A stretch of DNA of 7,836 nucleotides from positions 1 to 7,836 of the forward strand of contig JAJZVE010000199.1 of the NCBI GenBank assembly GCA_021845835.1, given 5' to 3'. Positions 1 to 5,848 of the stretch are shown here, in pieces. The notes beneath the pieces are model-generated. The model made no database searches, was not told the origin of the DNA, and was given only the letters and a program-made list of their open reading frames with translations. A program made the position numbers and the translations under genes. Source of the stretch: Pseudomonadota bacterium (GTDB lineage Bacteria; Pseudomonadota; Alphaproteobacteria; Acetobacterales; Acetobacteraceae). Within the stretch, counting starts at the first letter, position 1, and each line of letters starts with the position of its first letter.

Positions 1-72
1 GAATCGGGCGTCAACCTGCGCCTGCTCAATCTCGGCGGCGGCTTCCCGGTGCGCTACCGCGACGAGGTGCCG
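1..72 (+). pseudogene. Internal fragment of an ornithine/lysine-decarboxylase-like PLP enzyme
   Basis: Frame 1 opens at the window edge and reads LRLLNLGGGFPVRYRDEVP. The GGGFP glycine loop followed by a Y/R-rich stretch is the PLP-phosphate-binding signature of fold-type III (alanine-racemase-like) ornithine/diaminopimelate decarboxylases, which convert an amino acid to a polyamine precursor and CO2. The similarity stops abruptly around base 70-77. Beyond that the same frame gives Arg/Pro/Gln-rich nonsense, while the opposite strand becomes recognisably LysE-family. Only about 24 codons are visible, so substrate specificity cannot be inferred. Whether the N-terminal half lies to the left of the window cannot be seen. 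I am fairly sure of the family from the motif and less sure that the truncation is real rather than an assembly artefact. Confidence 0.6.
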
Positions 73-165
73 CGCGATCTCGGCATTGATCGGCCCCGGC
101 GGCCAGGCGACCGACCAGCCGAGCAGGAAGCCGGTGCCCAGCAGGGCTGGCAGCGGGGCATTCAT
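70..165 (-). pseudogene. N-terminal fragment of a LysE-family amino-acid exporter
   Basis: Reading leftward from an ATG at 165-163, the peptide begins MNAPLPALLGTGFLLGW and continues SVAWPPGPINAEIAR, a characteristic N-terminus of LysE/RhtB-type translocators: a first membrane helix followed by the conserved PPGP motif. These inner-membrane proteins export amino acids or related metabolites. After about residue 32 the LysE-like sequence ends and the frame runs antisense through the decarboxylase fragment. It stays open to the window edge but is no longer transporter-like or hydrophobic. A full LysE protein has about 200 residues and six helices, so roughly 170 residues are missing. No Shine-Dalgarno sequence precedes the ATG. 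A weak -10-like TATGGC (172-177, - strand) sits six bases upstream, which would fit a leaderless transcript, but this is speculative. The gene is broken here or the contig is misjoined. Confidence 0.6.
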
Positions 166-228
166 GACCACGCCATAGCAGCAGGGCCGCCCGGACCCTG
201 CAAGCGCCGCCGCCGCGGACGGGCGTAA

Positions 229-245
229 TTGCGCTTCCGCAAGCG
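229..245. promoter_or_regulatory. Two overlapping short inverted repeats, possible operator
   Basis: TTGCG-CTTC-CGCAA (229-242) and CGCTT-CCGC-AAGCG (232-245) are both perfect 5-bp inverted repeats with 4-base spacers. They overlap in the intergenic region upstream of the repeat/Hint gene and also upstream of the LysE fragment on the other strand. Such sites can bind dimeric regulators, but the arms are short and the region is G+C-rich, so chance is a real alternative. I do not recognise the motif. Confidence 0.25.
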
Positions 246-262
246 GGTCGTTTCCCATACCT

Positions 263-280
263 TACTAGCAACCGCTAGTA
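263..280 (+). promoter_or_regulatory. Perfect 7-bp inverted repeat (operator or 5' UTR hairpin) abutting the ribosome binding site
   Basis: TACTAGC-AACC-GCTAGTA is a perfect 7-bp inverted repeat with a 4-base loop, and a T-G pair could extend the stem by one in RNA. It ends exactly where the GAGGGG Shine-Dalgarno sequence of the downstream gene begins (281-286). The element is notably A+T-rich for this genome. It could be a repressor operator overlapping the transcript start, or an RNA stem that affects ribosome access or mRNA stability. It is not followed by a T-run, so it does not look like an intrinsic terminator. Confidence 0.5.
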
Positions 281-286
281 GAGGGG
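281..286 (+). promoter_or_regulatory. Ribosome binding site GAGGGG, decides the start at 297
   Basis: GAGGGG lies 10 bases before the ATG at 297 but only 1 base before the in-frame TTG at 288. The spacing supports ATG 297 as the true start of the repeat/Hint gene, giving 976 rather than 979 residues. Confidence 0.55.
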
Positions 287-296
287 TTTGTCCGGC

Positions 297-3227
297 ATGT
301 CGATCGTCAGTTCCGGCCAGACGCTTCCCGGCGCCCTGGTGTCGTCGGGCGCGTTGCTGACCGTGCTCTCCGGCGGCAGTGTGGTGAGCGCCACCATCCA
401 GTCCGGCGGCGTCGAGGTGATTAGCGCCGGCGGCAGCGACAGCGCCTCGACGATCGACGCGGGCGGCGAGGCGGTGGTGTTGAGCGGCGGCAGCGCTACC
501 GGCGACACCGTGGCGAGCGGCGGGCTGCTGTTCCTGCTGAGCGGGGCCACGACCGCGGGCATCGTTGTGCAGTCGGGCGGAACTGTGGCGAGCGCGGGCG
601 TGCTGCTGGAAGGTCCGTTCGGCGGGGTCGAGTCTGCCTTGGTCGGCTCCGCGAGCGGGATGACGGTGAGCAGCGGCACCAATGTGGAGATCACCTCGGG
701 TGGCAGTGCAATCAGCACCGACGTGCTCGCCGGCGGCGAGGTCACTGTGGACGCAGGCGGCATTGCCGTCGGCACGACGCCGAACGGCGGCAACCTCTAC
801 GTCGCGCCAGGCGGCTTCGCCAGCGCGACGAGCGTCGGCCCATACGGCTACCTCGAAATCGAGACCGGCGGGTCCGCGAGCATTGCCGATGTCAGCTATG
901 CAGGTTTGATCTATGTCCAGTCCGGTGCCACCGTCGGCGGCCTGTCGCTCGTCGGCAATCTGGCGAGGGTGGAAATCGCCGCCGGCGGCACGGTCACCGG
1001 CGCAGTCACCTTCGCCCCCAACACCACGTTCGCGGTCGTGCAGATCGACGGAACGGTGATGCCGGGTAGCGTCATCAGCGGTCTTGACGGGATCGACTCC
1101 CTCTACCTCCGCGACGTGCCCTTCGACCCGCACGGCAGCGTCAGCTACGGCGCGGGCACGTTGACCGTGACGGAGGGCGGCATCGCTTACGCCCTCAATG
1201 TCGCGCCGATGCCTGATTATGCCAGCGGCCAATTTCTGCTGCACAGCGGCGTGATCGGATTGCTGCCCACGTTCGGCGCCAACAGCGGCACGTCGATCGT
1301 GTTCCAGGGCCCGTCGAGCCGCGAAGTCGCGTCGGGGCAGACATCGAGCGGCCTTGCCATCCCCGGCAACGCCTGGATCCTCGTCGATGCCGGCGGCACC
1401 GCCGTCTCGGCGGTGCTGTCCGGCAGCGGCGCGCCGCTCACCTATGTCGGCTCGCCGATCGACGGCGGCACGCTGGACCTGAACACCGTTCTCGCGCCGC
1501 AGGGACAAGGCGAGAATTCCGGCACCATGCGCGCCGTCACCATCGACGCCGGCGGCAATGTCATCAACGATGGTCTCATCACCTCGGCCATCGTCGCCGA
1601 CGGCGGCGTGCTGTTCAGCCTCGGCACGATCGAGGGCAGCACGATCATGCATAGCGCCATCGAACTGGACCTCGGTGTCGTAAGCAACGTCGTCATCGAC
1701 GGCGGACTGGAAGGTCTTGTGTTCACCGGGATCGCCGTCAGCGCGGTTGTCATGAGCGGCGGCGAGCAGGTGGTTGGCGGGTATCTGTCGGCCGACGGGC
1801 GGGTGGCCGAAGTCTCCGGCGGCACCGCGTCGGCGACCACGATCGAGGCGGGCGGGTCGATGTTCGTCAACAGCAGCGGCACGGCCATCGCGCCCGAGAT
1901 CACGTCCGGCGGCACGCTGGTGGTGAACGCGGGGGCGACCGTCAGCGGCGATATCGGCTTCCTCGGCAGCGGCGGGCGGCTGGTGCTGGGCGGGGCCTCC
2001 GCCGGCGGGCTGACGCTGTCCGGCTTCGCCGCCGGCGATGCGATCGACCTGCGCGACATCGCGCCGGGCGGCTCGCCCGCCGCCACGCTCAGCGGCGGCG
2101 TGCTGACCGTCAGCGCCGGCGGCGGCGTCACCACGCTCGCCCTCGCCGGCAACGTCGCCGGCCTGCGGCTGACGGCGAGCGGCGACGCCGGCTCCGGCAC
2201 GCTGATCGAGGCGGCCTGCTACGTCGCCGGCACCCGCATCGCGACGACGCGCGGCGAGGTGCCGGTGGAGGCGCTGGCGCCGGGCGACCGCGTCTGCACG
2301 CAGGAGGGCCGGACGCGGCCGGTGCGCTGGCTCGGCTGGCGCCATGTGGACTGCGCGCGCCATCCGCATCCCGAGCGGGTCTGGCCGGTGTGCATCCGCG
2401 CCGACGCCTTCGCGCCCGGCCGCCCGCGGCGCGACCTGCTGCTCTCGCCGGATCATGCCGTGTTGGTGGACGGCGTGCTGATCCCGGTGCGCTGCCTCGT
2501 CAACGGCGCCACCATCGCGCCGGCGCCGGCCGATCGCGTCGCCTATTACCATGTCGAACTCGACCGGCACGATGTCATTCTGGCCGAAGGGCTGCCGGCG
2601 GAGAGCTATCTCGACACCGGCAACCGCGCGGCGTTCGCCAATGGCGGCGGGGCGGTTGCGCTGCATCCCGACTTTTCCCGCGCGGTCTGGCAGCGCGACG
2701 CCTGCGCGCAACTGGTGATGGAGGGCGCGGCGCTGGCCGCGGTGCGGCAGCGGTTGCTGGCGCGCGCCGCGATGCTCGGCCGTCGGCTCACGCGCGAGCC
2801 GATGCTGGCACTGGCGGTGGATGGACGCGCGGTCGTTGCCGAACGCGCCGGCCGGTGGTGGTCGGTGCGGCTGGCGGCAGACGCCGCTTTCTTGCGGCTG
2901 CGCTCACGGGTCTGGACGCCGGCCGAAACCGACCCGGACCCCAGCACCGACCCGCGCCGGCTCGGCGTGGCGGTGGGCGCGCTGCGGCGCGACGGCGCCG
3001 ATCTGGCGCTCGACGACCCGGCGCTGGCCGCCGGCTGGCACGCGCCGGAACCGGGCTGGCGCTGGACCAACGGCGATGCGGCGATCCGGGTCGCCGGCGC
3101 GCGGCGCATCGGCTTTGCGGTGGCGATCGTCGGCCACTACTGGCAGACCAGCACCGCCGCGCTGCGTCAGGTGCCGGTGAAGCGCGGCGCCCGCTTCTCG
3201 GCGAACGCTGCCCGGCCCTCCCGGTAA
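297..3227 (+). CDS. AIDA-like strand-loop-strand repeat protein with C-terminal Hint domain
   Basis: This 976-residue protein is probably a surface or secreted protein of unknown role. Residues about 5-237 are degenerate repeats of the type SGG-x(n)-T-x(n)-GG-x-x-x-V, the strand-loop-strand repeat of AIDA-type autotransporter passengers, expected to form a beta-helix. A capping module (about 250-318) follows, then a more degenerate repeat region (about 325-575) and a second copy of the module (about 565-635). A bacterial Hint (hedgehog/intein, Hint_2-type) domain starts at Cys641 (CYVAGTRI) with GD.V, RPVRWLGWR, LSPDHAVLVDG (His720), YYHVELDRHDVILAEGLPAE and SYLDTGNR near residue 776. The rest (about 780-976) is a conserved-looking domain of unknown function. 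There is no hydrophobic signal peptide and no C-terminal beta-barrel, so export would need another route. Hint domains can autoprocess at their Cys, but whether this one does is unknown. The passenger half appears less G+C-extreme than the Hint half. The last about 20 codons overlap the convergent crotonase-fold gene. The family call is firm; the function is not. Confidence 0.88.
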   Translation: MSIVSSGQTLPGALVSSGALLTVLSGGSVVSATIQSGGVEVISAGGSDSASTIDAGGEAVVLSGGSATGDTVASGGLLFLLSGATTAGIVVQSGGTVASAGVLLEGPFGGVESALVGSASGMTVSSGTNVEITSGGSAISTDVLAGGEVTVDAGGIAVGTTPNGGNLYVAPGGFASATSVGPYGYLEIETGGSASIADVSYAGLIYVQSGATVGGLSLVGNLARVEIAAGGTVTGAVTFAPNTTFAVVQIDGTVMPGSVISGLDGIDSLYLRDVPFDPHGSVSYGAGTLTVTEGGIAYALNVAPMPDYASGQFLLHSGVIGLLPTFGANSGTSIVFQGPSSREVASGQTSSGLAIPGNAWILVDAGGTAVSAVLSGSGAPLTYVGSPIDGGTLDLNTVLAPQGQGENSGTMRAVTIDAGGNVINDGLITSAIVADGGVLFSLGTIEGSTIMHSAIELDLGVVSNVVIDGGLEGLVFTGIAVSAVVMSGGEQVVGGYLSADGRVAEVSGGTASATTIEAGGSMFVNSSGTAIAPEITSGGTLVVNAGATVSGDIGFLGSGGRLVLGGASAGGLTLSGFAAGDAIDLRDIAPGGSPAATLSGGVLTVSAGGGVTTLALAGNVAGLRLTASGDAGSGTLIEAACYVAGTRIATTRGEVPVEALAPGDRVCTQEGRTRPVRWLGWRHVDCARHPHPERVWPVCIRADAFAPGRPRRDLLLSPDHAVLVDGVLIPVRCLVNGATIAPAPADRVAYYHVELDRHDVILAEGLPAESYLDTGNRAAFANGGGAVALHPDFSRAVWQRDACAQLVMEGAALAAVRQRLLARAAMLGRRLTREPMLALAVDGRAVVAERAGRWWSVRLAADAAFLRLRSRVWTPAETDPDPSTDPRRLGVAVGALRRDGADLALDDPALAAGWHAPEPGWRWTNGDAAIRVAGARRIGFAVAIVGHYWQTSTAALRQVPVKRGARFSANAARPSR
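309..1007 (+). repeat. Region encoding degenerate AIDA-type strand-loop-strand repeats
   Basis: Within the repeat/Hint protein, residues about 5-237 carry successive turns of roughly 18-20 residues. Each has a Gly-Gly pair before a short hydrophobic strand, for example VLSGGSVVSATIQSGGVEVI and VVLSGGSATGDTVASGG. The DNA repeats are too diverged to be direct nucleotide repeats. They are protein-level repeats expected to stack as a beta-solenoid. Related but weaker turns recur at residues about 380-560. Confidence 0.7.
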
Positions 3228-3940
3228 TCCGCGCTGTCGAAGCAGGCGTCGATCGCCGCCGCGATCGCCGCGGCATCGCCGCCCGCCACCGCCAGCTTCG
3301 CCGCGCGCACCGACAGCGGCGCGTTGTCGGCGATGGTGCGGGCGATATCGAGCACGGTGTCCGACAGGTCGGCGTCGGCCACCACCCGGTTGACCAGGCC
3401 GATCCGCTCCGCTTCCCGCGCCGGGATGCGGCTGCCGGTGTAGAGCAGCATGCGCGCATGCGCCGGCCCGACCACGCTGACCAGTTGCCGCACCATTTCG
3501 CCACTGTAGGCGAGGCCGAGGCGGGCGGCCGGAATGCCGAATTCCGAATCCTCGGCGGCAATGCGCAGGTCGGCCTGCAGCGCGATGGCGAGGCCGCCGC
3601 CCAGGCAGAAGCCGCGGATGCGCGCGATCACCGGCCGCGGGAAGGCGCCCAGCCGTGCCCGCCCGGCGCTGGTCCGCCGGTCGTACTCGCGCTGCGCCCC
3701 GGCATCGGCGCGGGCGGCGCCGAACTGGCTGATATCGGCGCCGGAGACGAACGCCTTCGCGCCGGCGCCGGTCAGCACCAGCACGCGCACCGACGGGTCG
3801 GCCTCCAGCGCGTCCAGCGCCGCCACCAGTCCGTCCCACATGTCGAGCGACATGGCGTTGCGCCTGTCGGGGTTGTTGAAGGTGACGAGGCCGACGCCGC
3901 TGTCGATGTCGAGCAGGATCTTGCCGTCCGCGAATTTCAT
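3167..3940 (-). CDS. Enoyl-CoA hydratase/isomerase (crotonase) family protein lacking both catalytic glutamates
   Basis: The 257-residue length is typical of the crotonase fold, which binds acyl-CoA thioesters in the cytosol. The oxyanion-hole elements are present: AFVSGADIS (63-71) and the GFCLGGGLA loop (110-118, GGG at 114-116). The tail EGRAAFAEKRAPRFTG matches the family C-terminus. Aligned by eye to mitochondrial enoyl-CoA hydratase, the Glu144 position is Ala138 (in FGIPAARLG) and the Glu164 position is Met164 (in GPAHARMLLYTG). Ordinary water addition to a 2-enoyl-CoA is therefore doubtful, and isomerase, lyase, thioesterase-like or altered chemistry is possible. The ATG overlaps the upstream CoA-transferase stop (ATGA), and GGAG lies 7 bases before it inside that gene, so translational coupling is likely. 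The 3' end overlaps the convergent Hint gene by 61 bp. The family is certain; the reaction is unknown. Confidence 0.9.
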   Translation of the reverse strand: MKFADGKILLDIDSGVGLVTFNNPDRRNAMSLDMWDGLVAALDALEADPSVRVLVLTGAGAKAFVSGADISQFGAARADAGAQREYDRRTSAGRARLGAFPRPVIARIRGFCLGGGLAIALQADLRIAAEDSEFGIPAARLGLAYSGEMVRQLVSVVGPAHARMLLYTGSRIPAREAERIGLVNRVVADADLSDTVLDIARTIADNAPLSVRAAKLAVAGGDAAAIAAAIDACFDSADYREGRAAFAEKRAPRFTGT

Positions 3941-5136
3941 CCGATCACTCCGCGCGCCCGCAGGTCCGAAAGGGTTGCCGCGTCATAGCCGACCTGCCGC
4001 AGCACCGCATCCGTGTCCGCGCCCGCATCCGGCGCGGCGCTGCGCAGATCCTTCGGCACGCCGGCGAGCGTCAGCGGCGAGGCGACCAGGCGCTGCGGCC
4101 CCAGGCGCGGGTGCATCACGGGGCGCGCGATGCGCAGATGCTCGACCTGCGGATCGGCGAACACCTTGTCGATGGTGTTGATCGGGCCGCAGGGGATGCC
4201 GGCCTCGGCGAACAGCTCGACCCACTCCGTGACCGTTTTCGTGCGCGTCACGTCGGCGATCGCTGCGTTCAGCACCGCGCGGTCGGCGCTGCGGCCCTTC
4301 TGGGTGCGCCATTCCGGCCGCTCCGCCCAGTCCTGCCGTCCCAGCACGTCGCAGAACCGGACCCATTGCCGGCCGGAGCTGGCGGCGAGGTTGATCGGGC
4401 CGTCGCTCGCCGGGAACACGCCGGTCGGGATCGAGGTCGGGTGGTCGTTGCCGGCCTGGCCCGCGACTTCGCCGCGCAGCAGCCAGCGCGCCGCCTGGAA
4501 ATCCAGCATGAACACCTGCGCCTCCAGCAGCGAGGTCTGCACCCAGCGGCCGATGCCGGTCGCCTCGCGCTCGAACAGCGCCACCATGATGCCGAGCGCG
4601 AGCAGGTTGCCGGCGGTCAGGTCGGCAATCGGGATGCCGACGCGCACCGGCCCCTGGCCGGGCAGGCCGGTGATCGACATCAGCCCGCCCAGGCCCTGCG
4701 CGATCTGATCGACGCCGGCGCGCGCCGCGTACGGCCCGTCCTGCCCGAAGCCGCTGATGCTGCCATAGACGATGCGCGGGTTGACTTCGCGCACGTCGTC
4801 ATAGGCGATGCCCAGCCGGTGCTTCACGTTGGCGCGCATGTTCTCCACGATCACGTCGGCGCGCGCCGCCAGCCGCAGGAACGCTTCGCGCCCCTCCGGC
4901 GCCTTCAGATCGAGCCGGATCGCCCGCTTGTTGCGGTGCAGGTTCTGCAGATCCGGGCCGTCGCGCTCGCCGGCGATGTCTTCGCCCGTGCCCGTCGGCG
5001 GCTCGATGCGGATTACCTGCGCGCCCCAGTCGGCCAGGTGCCGCACCGCGGTCGGGCCGGCGCGCGCGATCGTCAGGTCCAGCACCGTGATGCGGGCGAG
5101 CGGCAGGGGTTGGTCCGTGGTCGCCGTGTCGGTCAT
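3937..5136 (-). CDS. Family III (CaiB/BaiF) CoA-transferase
   Basis: The 399-residue length is standard for family III CoA-transferases, cytosolic interlocked dimers that move CoA between carboxylic acids through an aspartyl-CoA anhydride. Visible landmarks are the N-terminal LARITVLDLTIARAGPTA region, WGAQVIRIEPP (37-47), NLHRNKRAIRLDLK (65-78), DVIVENMR (94-101), YGSISGFGQDGPY (124-136) and the GIPIADLTAG segment (167-176), whose Asp172 matches the catalytic aspartate of formyl-CoA transferase. The glycine-loop region reads AASSGRQW (251-258), not the GGGGQ of oxalate-specific formyl-CoA transferases, so the substrate differs or is unknown. It is the first gene of a coupled pair with a crotonase-fold protein, recalling caiB-caiD-like activation plus processing of an acid, though carnitine specificity is not shown. 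An AGGGAGG sequence 5 bases before ATG 5136 supports the start. Confidence 0.92.
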   Translation of the reverse strand: MTDTATTDQPLPLARITVLDLTIARAGPTAVRHLADWGAQVIRIEPPTGTGEDIAGERDGPDLQNLHRNKRAIRLDLKAPEGREAFLRLAARADVIVENMRANVKHRLGIAYDDVREVNPRIVYGSISGFGQDGPYAARAGVDQIAQGLGGLMSITGLPGQGPVRVGIPIADLTAGNLLALGIMVALFEREATGIGRWVQTSLLEAQVFMLDFQAARWLLRGEVAGQAGNDHPTSIPTGVFPASDGPINLAASSGRQWVRFCDVLGRQDWAERPEWRTQKGRSADRAVLNAAIADVTRTKTVTEWVELFAEAGIPCGPINTIDKVFADPQVEHLRIARPVMHPRLGPQRLVASPLTLAGVPKDLRSAAPDAGADTDAVLRQVGYDAATLSDLRARGVIG

Positions 5137-5141
5137 GCGTG

Positions 5142-5148
5142 CCTCCCT
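5142..5148 (-). promoter_or_regulatory. Strong ribosome binding site AGGGAGG of the CoA-transferase
   Basis: On the - strand AGGGAGG precedes the ATG at 5136 by 5 bases. It is the best Shine-Dalgarno match in the window and fixes the start of the CoA-transferase. Confidence 0.7.
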
Positions 5149-5166
5149 TCCGCGCGTCGCGTCCCG

Positions 5167-5197
5167 AGCGTAGCAGACGCGGCATGCAGCCTGTCGA
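5167..5197 (-). promoter_or_regulatory. Weak candidate promoter for the CoA-transferase operon
   Basis: On the - strand, TCGACA (5192-5197) resembles a -35 box at 5 of 6 positions. TACGCT (5167-5172) is preceded by TG one base upstream, like an extended -10. The 19-base spacing is long. It would lie over the first codons of the divergent DUF1194 gene. The start codons of the two divergent genes are only 47 bp apart, so any promoter must overlap coding sequence or act close to it. Confidence 0.22.
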
Positions 5198-5822
5198 TCT
5201 CGCCCTGGTCATCGTGCTCGATTGCTCGGCCAGCGTCACCTTCGACGAGTTCGGCCTGATGGCCGGCGGCTGCGGCGCGGCGCTGCGCGACCCCGACGTG
5301 CAAGCCGGCCTGCTCGGCGGCCCGCATGGCGCGAGCCTCGGCGCGCTGCTGCTGTTCTCCGGCCCGGACGACCAGGCGGTGTCCGTGCCCTGGAGCCGCA
5401 TCGGCAGCCCGGGCACGCTGGAGCAGTTCGCGACCGATGTGGAGAACGCCGAGCGCATGGTGCGCGCCACCTCGACCGCGATCGGCGCCGCGCTGCGCGC
5501 CGCCGCCGACCTGCTGGACGGGCTGCCCGCGCCGGCGTCGCGGCGCGTCATCGACGTGGTCGGCGACGGGCGCGCCAATGACGGGCCGGCGCCGGCGCCG
5601 ATCCGCGACCGGCTGGCCGAGGCCGGGATCACCATCAACGGCCTGTGCGTGCTGCACGAGGAGCCGGACCTGGTGGATAGCTTCACCCGCGAGGTGATCG
5701 GCGGGCCGGCGGCGTTCGCGCTGCCGTGCCCCGACTACCCCGCCTTCGCCGACGCCATGCGCCAGAAATTGCAACGCGAGATCGCTGGCCTGGCGCCGAA
5801 CCGGTCCCGCCGCCCGGCGTAG
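5184..5822 (+). CDS. DUF1194 (von Willebrand factor A-like) protein without signal peptide
   Basis: The 212-residue protein begins almost at once with VDLALVIVLDCSASV, the first strand and MIDAS motif (D13-x-S15-x-S17) of a VWA-like metal-ion-dependent adhesion fold. A candidate MIDAS Thr98 lies in RATSTAIGAAL. Further family features are RRVIDVVGDGRAND (120-133), AGITINGL (147-154), EVIGGPAAF (170-178) and FADAMRQKLQREIAG (188-202), all typical of DUF1194. The function is unknown; VWA folds usually mediate metal-dependent protein contacts. As I recall the family, members usually carry an N-terminal export signal. Here neither ATG 5184 nor the upstream in-frame GTG 5139 adds a hydrophobic segment, so the protein appears cytosolic. 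ATG 5184 has only a weak GAG-type ribosome site and may be leaderless. It is followed after 26 bases by an AI-2E-family membrane protein, probably co-transcribed. Confidence 0.85.
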   Translation: MQPVDLALVIVLDCSASVTFDEFGLMAGGCGAALRDPDVQAGLLGGPHGASLGALLLFSGPDDQAVSVPWSRIGSPGTLEQFATDVENAERMVRATSTAIGAALRAAADLLDGLPAPASRRVIDVVGDGRANDGPAPAPIRDRLAEAGITINGLCVLHEEPDLVDSFTREVIGGPAAFALPCPDYPAFADAMRQKLQREIAGLAPNRSRRPA

Positions 5823-5840
5823 TAGCCGCGCACACTGGAC

Positions 5841-5846
5841 GGAGAG
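5841..5846 (+). promoter_or_regulatory. Ribosome binding site GGAGAG of the AI-2E-family gene
   Basis: GGAGAG lies just before the ATG at 5849, in the 26-base gap after the DUF1194 stop. It supports starting the permease at MSGITVPQ rather than at in-frame codons inside the DUF1194 gene. Confidence 0.55.
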
Positions 5847-5848
5847 CG

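Noticed and set aside
263..280. Intrinsic terminator at the TACTAGC hairpin
   Set aside because: The stem is A+T-rich and followed by GAGGGG rather than a T-run, and it sits just before a start codon.
288..296. TTG at 288 as start of the repeat/Hint gene
   Set aside because: It lies only one base after the GAGGGG ribosome site, whereas ATG 297 has a usable 10-base spacing.
297..1007. Nucleotide tandem repeats or a CRISPR-like array in the Gly-rich region
   Set aside because: The periodicity is only at protein level. No identical DNA repeats with regular spacers are visible.
2217..2630. True intein inserted in a host protein
   Set aside because: The Hint domain is followed by a family-specific C-terminal domain, not the resumed half of a split host protein, and the motifs fit the bacterial Hint_2 type rather than a splicing intein with a homing endonuclease.
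162..2711. 849-codon open frame antisense to the repeat/Hint gene
   Set aside because: Its translation is Arg/Ala/Gly/Asp-rich with no hydrophobic core or recognisable motif, and long antisense frames are expected opposite repeat-rich, GC-rich coding sequence. The + strand product has clear family motifs.
2390..3988. 532-codon + strand open frame overlapping the Hint gene and the crotonase-fold gene
   Set aside because: It spans two convincing genes in wrong frames and has Arg-rich composition without motifs.
4111..5259. 382-codon + strand open frame through the CoA-transferase
   Set aside because: Its translation is low-complexity Arg/Ala/Asp-rich sequence, while the - strand reads a full-length CoA-transferase with its catalytic Asp.
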